Shown here: piece by piece, positions 10,901 through 21,409 of the stretch
Numbering within the stretch: position 1 is the first letter of the stretch
Layout of the letters: every line of letters starts with the position of its first letter
Assembly: GCA_963971405.1 (NCBI GenBank)
Contig: OZ020490.1
Coordinates: forward strand, 7,488,874 to 7,552,873
From: Psococerastis gibbosa
Taxonomy: Eukaryota; Arthropoda; Insecta; Psocodea; Psocidae
Direction: 5' to 3'
DNA: 64,000 bases
Notes under the pieces: model-generated
Told to the model about the DNA's origin: nothing
Databases searched by the model: none
Seen by the model: only the letters and a program-made list of their open reading frames with translations
Position numbers and translations under genes: made by a program

Positions 10901-13900
10901 TAGGTTAGCACCCGTGTTGAGTAAAAAGTAACGACATGTCTGCCTATTTAAAGGATGTTTTCAACGGCTCTACGATGGATAATTCCTGTGAAAATCGACT
11001 TTGTTAAAAGCGCACAGTGGGGCAATCTCACTTGCTCTAAAGGTTGAAATAAATTAAACAAAATTCTGCCAGAGGGCTAATTTAATAATACAATATAGGA
11101 GAAAGTAAAAGTAGTCATGTAAATAGCCCGAAACCATCATTGTAGTATACAAATTTCAAATTTTGAAATAACGAAATTTAGATTTGTTTGAAGAGCCACA
11201 CATCCGATATCAAATAAATAAAAGTGGTTTACAATAATTTTGAAATCTCTGCTTGAATACTTTTTATTTGCACGGGCAAAAAATTGAAAATTGTCGTAAA
11301 AATTAAGCCTAAAAATGAATTAAAATACTGTACGCACAAGAAAATAATATTATTGCGTAACACTTAAGTCTTCTACATACGTAGGCACTAAAAAGGACAG
11401 AGATATGACCATTAAGGCTGATTTTCAAACAATTACGAAATCTTTGCCTGAATACTTTTTATTTGAACGCGGGCCCAAAATTGAACATTGTCGTCAAAAT
11501 CAAATCAAGCCTAATATGAATTAAAATACGGTACGCACAAGAAAATAATATTATTGCGTAACACTTAAAATATTAAAGTGACACGAGTCTTCTATATACT
11601 GTACATAGGCACAAAAAAGGACAGAGATATGACCATTAAGGCTGATTTTCAATTGTTTTTTAAATTTCTGCCTGAATACTTTCCATTTGAACAGGCCCGA
11701 AATTGAAAATTGCAGTCAAAATTAATCCTAAATGAATTAAAATACGGTACGCACCAGAAAATAATATTATTGCGTAACACGTAAAATATTAAAATGACAC
11801 AAGTCTTCTACATACACTGGAACAAAAAGAACAGAGATCCGACCATAATATACAAAATATAAATGCAGATATAAAGGCTGATTTTTAAATTATAATTTGG
11901 CTCCTTACTCGTATGAATTGATTTTTACAGTCACAATTAGTTACGTCATAAGATTAAAAATTTAAAAAAAAAAAAAACGATGAGCTAAGCGGTCACCTTG
12001 TAACGTAGGTACCTTCAGCAGGTGCAAATATTCTGGATGGTAAAACCAGATACTGCATCGTGTCCTTTATTAATAAACTGCTTACTATACTAAGCAATAT
12101 ATATTCGAAAAATGTGCAATCTTTCCATTATAGATGGCGCCTATTTTTTCCTTTCTAACAGAAAATAATTCGACGGTGGGGCGGGCCATTCCGAAGGCCC
12201 ACCACGCTTAGAAGAGTCTCTGCGGAAAATAGTGGAGGATAAAAAACAGGAACGGTACCTAGAATTCAATTTTTTTTTAATAATTTGAGTCAGTCAGTTA
12301 TTAAGAAATTGGCAGCCTGAAATTTAATACTTCTTATTTTTTATTTAATTAACTAAGCAAGGCTTTTGAAGATTTGGCTCATTTAATTTGTAGAAAACTA
12401 CTTCATGCATAACTTGATAATAATTTTAAACAATAAATCTTCATGTAAAATAAAACTGTATACTGTTAAAACTGTACTAAACGTCACGTAAAAAAACTAC
12501 AAAATCAAGATTAAAAATACCCTAATTTATATTATGCATGAAGTAGTCTTCTACAAATTGAATGAGCCAAATCTTTAAAAGCCTTGCTTAGTTAATTAAA
12601 TAAAAAATAAGAAGTATTAAATTTTGGGCTGCCAATTTCCTACGGGACGTACACTTAAATTGTACGCGGAAGTTTTCTCAGCACCTATGGTCAAAGTCAA
12701 TGGAAGATTCTTAGAACACAGCTAAGCAAGGAATAATAAGATAACAAAATTAGTGTTAATTGCCATGACTGAGGAAATAAGTGAGACTGTCGTAAGCTGC
12801 TTGATCACCCGAATTTAAATTTTCTATTCCAGATGAGTACACATTGCAAAATAGTTTCATATCGAAAAAAATCTGCTCGCGCTTCCCTATTTCCAAAGGA
12901 TTGCCGCATGCATCGTTAATAGCCAACAAGAAAAAATAAATTTTAGCATAATACTTCAGGAAGTCCATATTTTTAATGCGAGTCTCTTCATCACAAGTCA
13001 GTTCCTTTACAATGTCAGGACCCATATAAGTCAATCGCACCAAGTGAACACACATTACTTTCATTTGTAGACTAAGTACCCTTACGTCTTCGACTATATA
13101 AAAGAGAGCAATGGAAGCCAAATATATGTTATGGGGAAGTTCGAGTTGTTGAATAACTTCCAATTTTATATTGCCGCTAACCGCCCAGCAAAACAGTTTT
13201 AGACCAGTATCCGGTGGATTAGCAGGATTCCAAAGATTCAATAACCCAGGATGATCACGCCCCAATGGCGTCACAAAAACTGAATGTGAGGAATCACCGG
13301 TTTTTTCCTTCACTTTTCCTTCCGTACAACCTTCCAGCAGTATTCGATAGAATTTACTACATAGAAACCGCATTCTGCTAATTTCGTCGGATCTTACATA
13401 GTGTATCCGTTCGGTGAGAATCGTCAGTACAATTGGGTCATTTTGACCATTGCGATAACGTTCTACAGCTTGTTTCAAAATACGAGAATCTGGCCATCGT
13501 CCTAATACATCCATGCTACTGATATCATCAATTACGTCGATTGAGGCCGGAAGGTAGGAATTTATAGCGCGTTCGATGCTGCTTTTCAAGTGTTGACAGT
13601 GAAGCAAGTCAGCTATTTTTTGAGCAAGAATACCGGGCCCACTATGGAAATATTGGAAATTTCTTTTTATCCAGTCTGCAACTACTGGCACTACGTAACG
13701 ATTTAATGCCATTTTGGGGCAGGTTGCTGGACACTGTTTCAGAAGTGAATCGAAAAATGTAGCATTCTTACACAGCTCTAACATTCCTGCCAAAAGTGGT
13801 AAATGATCTTCTCTTATACCTAGAGCTTTAGCCACGTTTTGCCTGCTATACATACTAGTCGTTAATGTCTCAATTTTTAGATGTTTAATTGAAAAACAAC

Positions 13901-16900
13901 AGGAAGAAATGGCATAAGTAGTTTCGTCAGTAAGTATACCAAAATATTCATTTTTCTGCAATAAACCCATAACTTCGTTGACAGGGTTTTTCAAAGTGAC
14001 AAAGAATTCGTATCCAAGCGATCGAAGTACGTGCTTAACAAAATTAATTATGATTTCGTTGTACTCATTAATCGGGTGCAAGTGTGCCTCAAAAAACCGG
14101 GATTGATGATTTATCAAAAATTTCAACTTTAAGCTTTTGAATTTCAGCAAGCCAATGAGTTCCTTTATTTTCTCTGCAGCTTCCAAAAAGTTACCTTCTC
14201 CTTCACCAAGCACAGGTTTGAAAAATTCTTCAGTGTCTACCAGCAGCACTGGCTCTTTGTCCTCTGTCACTGTCTGATCGAAAAACTGTTCCAAACAAAC
14301 CTCATGACCCACTTTTGAACAATTTTTTATGTATGATTCGAGAACTGATTTCTCCATAGTTTTGCGTTTAAAACAAACGTCTAGAATGATTAAAACTAAT
14401 GGGAGAAATAAAATAAACCAACATTCAACACGGACAAGTTCGTTGCAGACTGATAGATGTTGGGACTGGTGTTTTTCAGGGCCCATTCCATTTGAACGAG
14501 AGCAAAAAACATGACGCAAAGACGTTTTTTGCCACTTCTCTCAGACAAGGTTTTGGTTTAAAATGTCAAACCCCCAGTGACATGTATGTGTCGGAGTTTT
14601 CAATTATTCAGTTTTCAAATATTTTGTAACTTCGATCCCGTGATTTTTTATTTTTTATATTTTATTTTTTATTTTTCCTAAAACAATTTTTAACCAAATA
14701 CAAAATACAGTTGAAGTGCCCCCTCATGCCAGCGGCGTGCGAGGGTAGCACTCACTACCTAACTATAGCCTACCTAATTCATTACTGTAATTTGTTGAGT
14801 TCGACCCTGGTCCATAGTCTTATAATTGTCCTGTATGTTGCTGTTCTTGTGTTACTGTTAGTGTTGTCTAAAGGGGGTACTTGTATTTGTTCATGTGTAT
14901 GTCCTTGGTGAGTGCGTTGTAAAGAGTCGTTGCCTTGTATCGTAGGGATCGTCTTGAGTTGGTCAAGTTCCAGTGGGGAAGCGGTATAGTATGATAGGCT
15001 GCTGATCGTGTTACGGCTCTTGATCTAGGGATGCACGTGGTTGTGCCTGCAAAATTTTTTGTGATAAAAATTAACAAGTTTTGACGGTAAAGAAGATGTA
15101 TGGGCAGCAGTTCGTGTGTTTTATATACCGAGTTTGAGTGCGCCAACCTCTGGTTTCTTGTAACGGTTTCATTGAAAAAAATCACAAAGCTCTGAAATGC
15201 ATCCTATAGATAAGCATAGGGATGCCTGTCTGCTTATTTCGATTGGCAGGCTATGTTCGTCTGTTACATTGCGTCAATGGTAAGCTTGTCTCGGCTTGTC
15301 CATTATCGCTTGTAGCCAGTGTAGGTTGACATTGATGTATAACAGTTGCCAATGTCCAAAAATTCATACAGAAACAATATAATGTCCGAAATCCATGGGG
15401 TCGTTGGTATGGGACAAGGGACCAACGGGCGGGCCACTATAAGTAGACCTAGGTTTATAAAAAGTCCTTCGGGACATTATTATAAATAAATAATAAGTTA
15501 ATGTACTTTTTGTTCTATTACTAAGCTAACCTAGCGCAATTAGAGCTATAAAGCCCTCTCTTACCTTACACTGAACTAGGAAGGCCCGGGACCACCTGCT
15601 TTAAATGCCCTCCGAAGAATGGCCAGAAAATGTAGCAAGTATGGGACCCGAACCAACAACCTTTCGGGAGAAAGTCGGGGTCTGAACCACTACTCTACAT
15701 GTCCTGACATCTATAGCTACACACTAGTGATATAAAAAGACAAAACTTCCATCTTCCCGTCATACCTGTGACGTAGCAGGCTCCACTATAAGTAGAAGTA
15801 ACAGTCGATATATCTGCAAGTCTCGTATTGTACTGTCTTTGTGTCCGCTAGGTGACAGCTTTTCTAGTTCCTCTACTGCATCTCTGCATGATCTTAAAGC
15901 ATCTTCATATTCCACTGGAAAAAAAATGGAATAGGCCATATAGACTGTCAATAAATATTTATTCTATCTTCTTCTTCAATTGTGAAGATGATAGTGGCAA
16001 TTTGTACCTTGCAGACTGCTGCACCAAAAGGGAGTGTATACTCTTGCCATACCACTGCAGCAGATTTCTATCTTCCCTTAGATTGTAACATGTAGAAGGC
16101 AATATTTTTCGTTCCTTATCACATGCCCAAAGTCTGTTAGTTTCGGTTTCTTAGCTCGGTTTCTGTATAAATTTGCCTCAGGACCTCAGAATTAGGGACA
16201 CGATCTCACGAGGATATGAGCAGAGTTCGTCTGTGTATCCACATCTCAAATCTATTGTATGGAATAGCCTAAATAAAAAATCCCTTTCGGCTCTGGCCGA
16301 TCAGGTGTAGGGAAATTCCGCAGACCCTGCTGCTTTTCCTCTGCGCTACATAAGTAATAAAAAATAAAAAAATACTTCATTATTTTCCCGACCACAACAT
16401 CAACACACAACACACTTTTGCGCTCCAAATTTCGAACCACAATGCCGACTATGAACTTTTACTTATCAAATTATTTTTACTTTAACTGGACGCCATCTTA
16501 AAATGGTTGATTTGCCGTAAAAAGTGTAGATTACCATTATCGTAGATAATTTTTTTAATTGGTCAAATTTTAATTCATTCCTTTGCAACCAATATTAACT
16601 GAGTTATGAATTATATAAGGTTTCAATCGGCCGCCATCTTGTAACTAAATAGTGGATCTAGCTAGTTAACGAACGACTATACAATATGCAGCATAGGAGA
16701 TTTACATGGAGAGGCGGGACTTGTGAAGGCATTACGGGAAAATCTTTTGTGCATTTGCAAACTTTAGGGTAGTAACTTATGCAATGATCAAAATCCAGTA
16801 CATACTGGTTGCATTTAGGCTTATAATAACGTTGAAGGACCATGAAAAGCTATTGATAAAAATGAGTGCTGGAGGTTTTACTTTTAGGCTATATTTTAAA

Positions 16901-19900
16901 ATTCTGGAACTTGTAAGTTGTACACCTTCCTCGTTGGAGGGGTAGAGCCAATTGGACAGTTGGAAGTCCTGACACATGCGCATTAACAAGGATGCAGGCC
17001 AGCATTTAATAGTCCAAGAGCTAGCAAGAAATTTGGAGTAGGTTCTTGAGGCAAGCTGAAAACTTGTCACATGCATCTCCTATTATACCCCAATACGGGA
17101 ATGCAGATCTGGCTAGTGAGCGCGGGGGCAAACTTAAGTTATAAATTTTTTTAACTTAGTTTTTTCACCCCCCAAAAAATGTATTTGAGGCAATATGAAA
17201 TTTTCATATGTTGCAGTGTAATGTTTAATGAATACAAAACAAATTTGCCTGACGATTTAGCAATCCTGGGGGCTAGACCCCCCCCCAACCCCCCTATTTA
17301 CGCCAATGCCTATAACAGTAATTAAATTAGATTAGGCCAAAAAGCATGAAATGAAAATGTCCTTCATTCATTGTGAAAAAGCAACACTATTATACAGGTA
17401 AAAAATACAATAGTGATAAGTAGGCTATTCTGAATACATTAATTTGTCAGTAAGAAAATAGGTAAATTCAGTTATATAATCAGTTATATTTCAGTTCTAA
17501 AACTTGCTATAGCAATTATAAGACAGAATATAACGATTCTGAAATTGTAAGTCACGTGGTGTCGCAGACAGCTGGCTGCCTATATGTACTCACATTACAG
17601 CTATTGCCTATAGCGCGACACACTTATCCATAATTTGTTAGATCGTCTGACAGGTAGAAAGTCCCACCCAAATGATCTGTCTTTTTGAGAATATTATTTT
17701 TAAGTTATAAATAATACTCTATTAAAATTTCAAGCTGCCTCAAATACATTTTTTTAATTTTTTTTCCATACTTTGGACGCTTCTGGCAATGTGAAGGCCC
17801 CCACTAAATCGTCTGGCAAATTTGTTTTGTATTCATTAAACATTACACTGCAACATATGAAAATTTCATATTGCCTCAAATACATTTTTTGGGGGGTGAA
17901 AAAACTAAGTTAAAAAAATTTATAACATAAGTTTGCCCCCGCGCTCACTAGCCAGATCTTACTTACTTACTTACTAGCCAACGCCCACTCTTGGCATTTC
18001 TGCCATTAAGCGCCGCGCTGACCAGTATAGATGTGCCGTGAGTGGTGCTCCTGTTAGTGGTAGTGTCCACCTTCCCTCGGTCAGTATTGGGCAGCTATAT
18101 AAGTGGGATGCATCCATGGTGTGGAAGTCACAAAGTGGACAGGCCGGTGACTGTAGGATGCCTATTCTGTTCAGGTGGGCTGCTAGAAGGTCATGTCCGG
18201 TGGTGGTGCGGAAGACAGCGACGAATGTAGGTCGTGGTAGAGTTCTGTTGATGGGTCTTGAAGCCAGTACGTTCTATCTCTTACCTTCTGCCGCTTGTTT
18301 AGAAGTTTAGAAGCCAGATCTGCATTCCCGTATTGGGGTATAATAGGAGATTGTGCCGTATGCACACAATGCACGCGCCAACCAAGGACACACAACCCCC
18401 GTTCATAAGGGGCAGCTCAGGTATCTGCACATCGGACTCCACCACTCGCGACCCCTCTAGAACAGTCCTCTGTACTTAGCTTATGGACATGGAAGTCTCC
18501 ATCCTGTTCTAGCGAAGAAATGATATTTCCAGCAATTTCCAGTGGCTTCCAGATTTTTCTACGGGCGTTTATAAACGCTGAGAGGGTCTGCAGTCAGTCA
18601 GTGCAATTCGGTCAAACTTAACGTTAGTTTCTCGTAGTAATCTATTTTGTATATTTAATCGGTTTTGTTGTGTTGTGTTGGATAAATACATTCTCGTCTC
18701 GATATTATTATTTCGCGTGTTCTTTATCGTCCTGTGCTTCAGAACATTATTATTGTAGTGCAACCCATCCGCTACAAGATGCATGTGACAAGTTTTCAGC
18801 TTGCCTCAAGAACCTACTCCAAATTTCGTGCTAGCTCTCCTACTATAAGTTTTCGTGAAAAAGGTACTCTGCAAGTGGCCAAACGCTTTGGGTGGTCTAC
18901 AGACTATTGTATTTTGGAGCATGTTGTTGGGCCCCCTGCCTGCGAAATGGTAACGGATTCATTCGAGTTCATTCGATCACTGATTTTTTCCCCTCATATC
19001 TTTTTCATATCGGGCGCCATGTATGAAAATCGATTCTTAAGGAGTAAACTCCAAAAATCAATAAAAACAACAAATTTCGGGGTGCTAATTTTCTACGTAG
19101 CATATCCTCTTAAACAAATAAACTACAACTTACAATTATTAATGTGAAGCAACATAATGTGCTGAAGACAATGCACTTTATCAGTTGGGCAATCTTGAAG
19201 ACGATGTAATACTTTCTTGTATTCAAATAGAGCTGCTTTCGGTTTATGAACGCTTTCGTTTAATTTACATGCCAACTCCAAGCCTACTGACGTGGCCGAT
19301 ACAGGATCTTCATTTTGTAGCCTGCAACAAATTCAACCTTGGCATAAGTTGCTAATGAAGATTTTTATTTTTTTTATTTTTGGCGCGAGACTCTTTCGAG
19401 TATTGGCGCGGGTCGGTGTGTGTGTGTTTGCGGAGGTGTTAACTTATTTGGTTATTGTTTGTAGTTTCCGTTTCGAATGGTTCTCTTGTATTTGTCTATA
19501 GGTAATTCATTTTCATGACTCCAGTCTTGATGAAAAAGTTTAGTGTTGCTGTGACCGGCCCATGTAATAGAGAATGAAGATGTTTAGTACAGATAGATAT
19601 CCATATCCTTCTACTTCAACCAATGAAAAAATATATAAAATAACTATGTGTAAGCACCGTTTGTATTCAACCATGATCTGTAAAAACTGATGTTCTGTAA
19701 ATCTTTTAAAGCTTCGACTGCTTTCAATTGATAGTATTTTGGGAGCCCAGGAGATTTTGTTTGGACCTTCCAGTCTCCACCTTCCTCTATGATGATAGGT
19801 CTCTCTTTCTGTAGTCTCCCAGTCCATTCTATAACCTAGCATAGTCGAGATAGATTTCTTCTCTTTCCATTGTCTCCCAGACCGTTCACTCCTTTCCTCT

Positions 19901-21409
19901 TGATAAATTCTTATTTTTTATTATTATTTTAATTAAGATTATCGAATACAAGCTATAATCAAAAAAATTAATAATCTCTTTAGTCGCTGTCGTTAGTAAA
20001 ATACCATGCTAAGATCCTATTCCATTGCGTGCTATCCTAGCCATAATTATACCTGTCTAACGCTTCGTGATAGCAATGCAGACTCTGTATCAAATCCTCC
20101 TCTGTCGAAATCAGTCCATCATCTTTAAGACATTTCTCATTCCTCATAAACAATCGAGCAGCTTTTACTAGATGGTTAGCTTCTTGGCGAACGTGGCCCA
20201 ACGATGCCGCACATTTAGCCGCCGATCGGTGACACAACCCGGCCGTTTGCAAGTCTCCAAACGCCTCACTTCTAACAGCTAACGCTTCTGTAGAAATAAA
20301 TAAGTTTTAAGATTTTGCTTTGATTGCTGTTTAAATAAAATGGATTGAAGATCATAAAGGCGGTTGAAATTCCAAAACAAAATTTGCAGAGTAAAACAGA
20401 TTTGACGAAAATGAAAAGCACCAATACCAATATACGGTAGCCTAGTAGGCCTACTATACAAGGTAACTGAAAATGTTTGGCTTTATAGCTTATCAGGGTT
20501 AAATATAAGCGATGAAAAATTATCTTGCCTTCAGTCTACACATCATAATAATTATAGGCTTTATGTAGGCCACCCATCTTATTTTATAGATTTTATATTC
20601 AGTACAATAGGTTTGAACAAGTCTTGATACTCAGTGTGGAGTTGATAAACTGGTACACGCTTCCGTACTTACCAAACTGTTCACCAGCTTCTGCAATATT
20701 TGGCTTCTTCAAAATGCGCCTATAACAAGACAGATAGAGCGATTTTAGGCATGTTTATAATTCAGATAATCAATGAGTGCATCGGTCTGCCCGCGCTCAA
20801 AAATCAAAATTAGCACATAAACAATATACGAAAAATCAATGGGAGCATTTGCAGGGCAAGGTTCAGTACTACAAGTAGCTATTTGTAGGCTACAAGAAAT
20901 TAAAAAAAAACTAAAATAAACTGGACGGAAAATGAAATACAAAGCAGCAGTGTCTTCTCTTTCTTCTTATTGAATGTCGTATTCGAAGACCGGGAGATGG
21001 ATGGACCAAGTATTCGAAGATGTGCACGCCACCGCCACCCGAGACTGGAAGCTAACGACGGAAGGGGGGGGGGGGGAAGCGGCCAAAAGTCCCTGCTAGT
21101 TGGAGGCGCCTACCTAAGTCAAATAAATCATTCGAAGTCTTCATCTCAATTGTTCTAATTGGCCAATTCCCACTGGCAGATGACAGATGGCAAGCCACTT
21201 CTGCACACACTACTACTCCTACTAATATACAGGTACTCTGACCTATGTAGAATAGACTAAAAGGTAGAGCTGGATTCGACAAATCCCAAGGGATCTTCTT
21301 TCAGTTATATTCACTACACACAAGACATATAATACGATACTTACTTCCTTTTTAAGCGGTTGGTAAGATTTTGATAATCTACAATATAACCTACTTGAGT
21401 GTTAAACAT
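7658..21409 (-). CDS. F8A: 40-kDa huntingtin-associated protein (HAP40/F8A), complete, six exons
   Basis: Exons 21409-21345, 20719-20673, 20287-20053, 19321-19134, 15914-15766 and 7939-7658 join in phase to 966 nt, or 321 residues (the human protein is 371, with extra proline- and alanine-rich stretches). Hallmarks: TNRLKRKRILKKPNIAEAG near residue 16 matches the vertebrate SNKLKKRFLRKPNVAEAG block; LVKAARLFMRNE matches ALTEAARLFLRQE; YRLLLLLIVEP matches VLLLLLLQPP; FLEKFTWID and DLFLLLQSLVM match TLEKYSW and ELFLLLQSLVM. The protein is all helical and TPR-like. In animals it stabilises huntingtin by filling the space between its HEAT domains, and it acts on early endosomes. The start MFNTQVGYIVDYQ is the only in-frame ATG in exon 1. 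Intron 5 (7.8 kb) holds a whole FAM120-like gene on the same strand. Confidence 0.9.
8423..8660 (-). repeat. Dispersed repeat R1, copy 2
   Basis: Reverse-orientation copy with GTCGAGTCCTGGTCACCTCC, CCCGAGGTGATGGAGTCTGC and TGCTGAAAGCAGGCGTT. It lies in HAP40 intron 5. Confidence 0.75.
8855..9800 (+). repeat. Dispersed repeat R2 (about 0.9 kb), full-length copy
   Basis: Starts TCCCTTTCGGCTATGGCCGATCAGG, then GACCCTGCTTTTCCTC, an AT-rich core, GACCAATATTGACTGAGATATG, CGGCCGCCATCTT, GTTTCCTAAAATCGATATAC and ends near AATAGGTAGATGAATCTCC. A G/C-rich segment (9166-9240) interrupts the front part. Other copies are at 16275-16680, 24425-25060 with 26588-26720, and 37850-38910, all on the plus strand. 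No open frame, so probably non-autonomous. Confidence 0.8.
9918..10200 (+). repeat. Dispersed repeat R1, copy 3
   Basis: Plus-orientation copy: CAGCGCCTGCTTCAAG, CCTGTCAGCCTAGCGGGGG, CACCTCGGGG and CCGAACCACTTGGGGAACAT. Confidence 0.75.
10548..10774. mobile_element. Foldback MITE, family R6, copy 1
   Basis: Inverted ends read TTAAGCGGGCCATTCACG on the left and CGTGAATGGCCAGCTTAA on the right, followed inward by GGCTCCAAACGGACTC on both arms. About 227 bp. The related copy at 63016-63302 lacks its right tip. It lies in HAP40 intron 5. Confidence 0.8.
11220..11880 (+). repeat. Three imperfect tandem copies of a roughly 220-bp AT-rich unit
   Basis: The words CCTGAATACTTTTTATTTG (or CTTGAATAC...), AATGAATTAAAATACGGTACGCAC and AAAATAATATTATTGCGTAACAC appear three times in the same order, near 11255-11360, 11450-11560 and 11670-11790. 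Non-coding; in HAP40 intron 5. Confidence 0.7.
12300..12650. mobile_element. Long foldback element, family R4, copy 1
   Basis: Arms: AATTTAATACTTCTTAT, TTAATTAACTAAGCAAGGC and GAAAACTACTTCATGCAT on the left, mirrored by ATGCATGAAGTAGTCTTC, AAGCCTTGCTTAGTTAA and AAGAAGTATTAAATT on the right. The terminus is TTTCCTACGGGACGTAC. It lies directly downstream of the FAM120-like gene. Copies at 36215-36605 and 49410-49795. Confidence 0.8.
12756..14486 (-). CDS. FAM120/constitutive coactivator of PPAR-gamma-like protein, intronless
   Basis: Uninterrupted 576-codon frame from the ATG at 14486. A second ATG at 14357 (MEKSVLESYIKNC) is just as plausible and would drop a hydrophobic stretch (CWFILFLPLVLIILDVCF) that is not a family feature. 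Matches to FAM120B-type proteins as I know them: LGYEFFVTLKNPVNEV, YFGILTDETTYAISSCC (family LGILGEDTDYLIYDTC) and DHLPLLAGMLELC (family DLPLLACLLG), then the C-terminal half with FYRILLEGC and LGRDHPGLLNLWNP. The fold is that of an XPG/FEN1-type nuclease without a working site. Here the N-terminal nuclease half is further shortened, and most of the acidic residues of the 'GEDTDY' loop are gone. Human members bind RNA and coactivate nuclear receptors; the function here is unknown. It sits wholly inside HAP40 intron 5 on the same strand, suggesting a retrocopy. Confidence 0.7.
   Translation of the reverse strand: MGPEKHQSQHLSVCNELVRVECWFILFLPLVLIILDVCFKRKTMEKSVLESYIKNCSKVGHEVCLEQFFDQTVTEDKEPVLLVDTEEFFKPVLGEGEGNFLEAAEKIKELIGLLKFKSLKLKFLINHQSRFFEAHLHPINEYNEIIINFVKHVLRSLGYEFFVTLKNPVNEVMGLLQKNEYFGILTDETTYAISSCCFSIKHLKIETLTTSMYSRQNVAKALGIREDHLPLLAGMLELCKNATFFDSLLKQCPATCPKMALNRYVVPVVADWIKRNFQYFHSGPGILAQKIADLLHCQHLKSSIERAINSYLPASIDVIDDISSMDVLGRWPDSRILKQAVERYRNGQNDPIVLTILTERIHYVRSDEISRMRFLCSKFYRILLEGCTEGKVKEKTGDSSHSVFVTPLGRDHPGLLNLWNPANPPDTGLKLFCWAVSGNIKLEVIQQLELPHNIYLASIALFYIVEDVRVLSLQMKVMCVHLVRLTYMGPDIVKELTCDEETRIKNMDFLKYYAKIYFFLLAINDACGNPLEIGKREQIFFDMKLFCNVYSSGIENLNSGDQAAYDSLTYFLSHGN
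15275..15470 (+). repeat. Dispersed repeat R11, copy 2
   Basis: Same words in the same order as 3770-3965: CAATGGTAAGC, TAATGTCCGAAATC, GGGTCGTTGG, ACTATAAGTAG. In HAP40 intron 5. Confidence 0.55.
15480..15705 (-). mobile_element. tRNA-derived SINE, family S2, full copy
   Basis: The minus strand opens with ACATGTAGAGTAGTGGTTCAG (A-box-like) and GTTGGTTCGGGTCCC (B-box-like), then CATTTTCTGGCCATTC, GGCGGTCCCGGGCC, GTGTAAGGTAAGAGAGGG and CTAGGTTAGCTTAGTAATAG, and a TTATT-rich tail. It lies just downstream of HAP40 exon 5, within intron 5. Confidence 0.75.
15766..15914 (-). CDS. F8A: HAP40 exon 5
   Basis: Acceptor TTTTTTTCCAG, donor GTATGACG, phase 1 in and phase 0 out. It encodes EYEDALRSCRDAVEELEK through YRLLLLLIVEPATSQ, the leucine-rich helix before the C-terminal block. 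Confidence 0.92.
16275..16680 (+). repeat. Dispersed repeat R2, 3'-truncated copy
   Basis: Opens TCCCTTTCGGCTCTGGCC and runs through ACCACAACATCAACACAC and CGGCCGCCATCTTG to CTAGTTAACG, where it stops. In HAP40 intron 4. Confidence 0.75.
17960..18311 (-). mobile_element. Non-LTR retrotransposon 3' end (RT C-terminal tail) with 10-bp target duplication
   Basis: The minus strand encodes RTTTGHDLLAAHLNRIGIL then CPLCDFHTMDASHLYSC, the CCHC-like knuckle that ends many non-LTR retrotransposon polyproteins, and finishes with an AAGT microsatellite. It is flanked by AGCCAGATCT (17950-17959 and 18312-18321). Confidence 0.8.
18352..18776 (+). mobile_element. Solo LTR (425 bp) with 4-bp target duplication
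   Basis: Begins TGTGCCG and ends GCTACA, flanked by AGAT at 18348-18351 and 18777-18780. Excising it rejoins the right arm of the surrounding foldback exactly. A TATA box (TTTATAAACG, about 18568) is followed about 20-30 bp later by CAGTCAGTCAGTGC, an arthropod-type initiator. No internal retroelement region is present, so it is a recombined solo LTR. The superfamily (gypsy- or BEL-like) cannot be set from the LTR alone. Confidence 0.75.
19055..19112 (+). repeat. Fragment of an R4 foldback end
   Basis: AAAAACAACAAATTTCGGGG, TGCTAATTTTCTACGTAGCAT matches the right end of the R4 copy at 36215-36605. It abuts HAP40 exon 4. Confidence 0.6.
19134..19321 (-). CDS. F8A: HAP40 exon 4
   Basis: Acceptor TTTGTTGCAG, donor GTAAGTTG, phase 2 in and phase 1 out. 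It encodes LQNEDPVSATSVGLELACK and KPKAALFEYKKVLHRLQDC, corresponding to the 'CLELG.AL...GRP.EA...F.RAAELQ' helices of vertebrate HAP40. Confidence 0.88.
20053..20287 (-). CDS. F8A: HAP40 exon 3
   Basis: Acceptor TTTCTACAG, donor GTATAATT, phase 1 in and phase 2 out. It encodes the helical repeats with LCHRSAAKCAASLGHV and LVKAARLFMRNEK through CYHEALDR. Confidence 0.92.
20673..20719 (-). CDS. F8A: HAP40 exon 2 (47 bp micro-exon)
   Basis: Acceptor CTTGTTATAG, donor GTAAGTAC, phase 2 in and phase 1 out. It encodes RILKKPNIAEAGEQF, the most conserved N-terminal block of HAP40. Confidence 0.9.
20960..21085 (+). mobile_element. Short retrotransposon tail relic
   Basis: Plus frame RWMDQVFEDVHATATRDWK resembles the 'RWxDxVxxDx...RDW' C-terminus of non-LTR reverse transcriptases, followed by a G tract. 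In HAP40 intron 1. Confidence 0.5.
21345..21409 (-). CDS. F8A: HAP40 exon 1
   Basis: ATG at 21409. It encodes 21 codons ending DYQNLTNRLKR plus AA, with a strong donor GTAAGTATCG. Too short for simple ORF finding; it was located by working back from the phase and residue expected at exon 2. Confidence 0.85.

Larger units (their letters stand above)
17016..18838. mobile_element. Foldback element with arms of about 260 bp, interrupted by two later insertions
   Basis: The left arm 17016-17282 (AGAGCTAGCAAGAAATTTGG ... GCCTGACGATTTAG) pairs with the right arm in three pieces: 17800-17959, 18312-18350 and 18777-18838. Removing the two insertions restores a continuous arm. In HAP40 intron 4. Confidence 0.8.

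Noticed and set aside
14357-14486. Membrane helix in the FAM120-like N-terminus
   Set aside because: The hydrophobic stretch lies before a second ATG where family similarity begins. The family is not membrane-anchored, so it may be 5' UTR.
18038-18310. 90-codon plus-strand frame
   Set aside because: It is antisense to the retrotransposon CCHC tail at 17960-18311.
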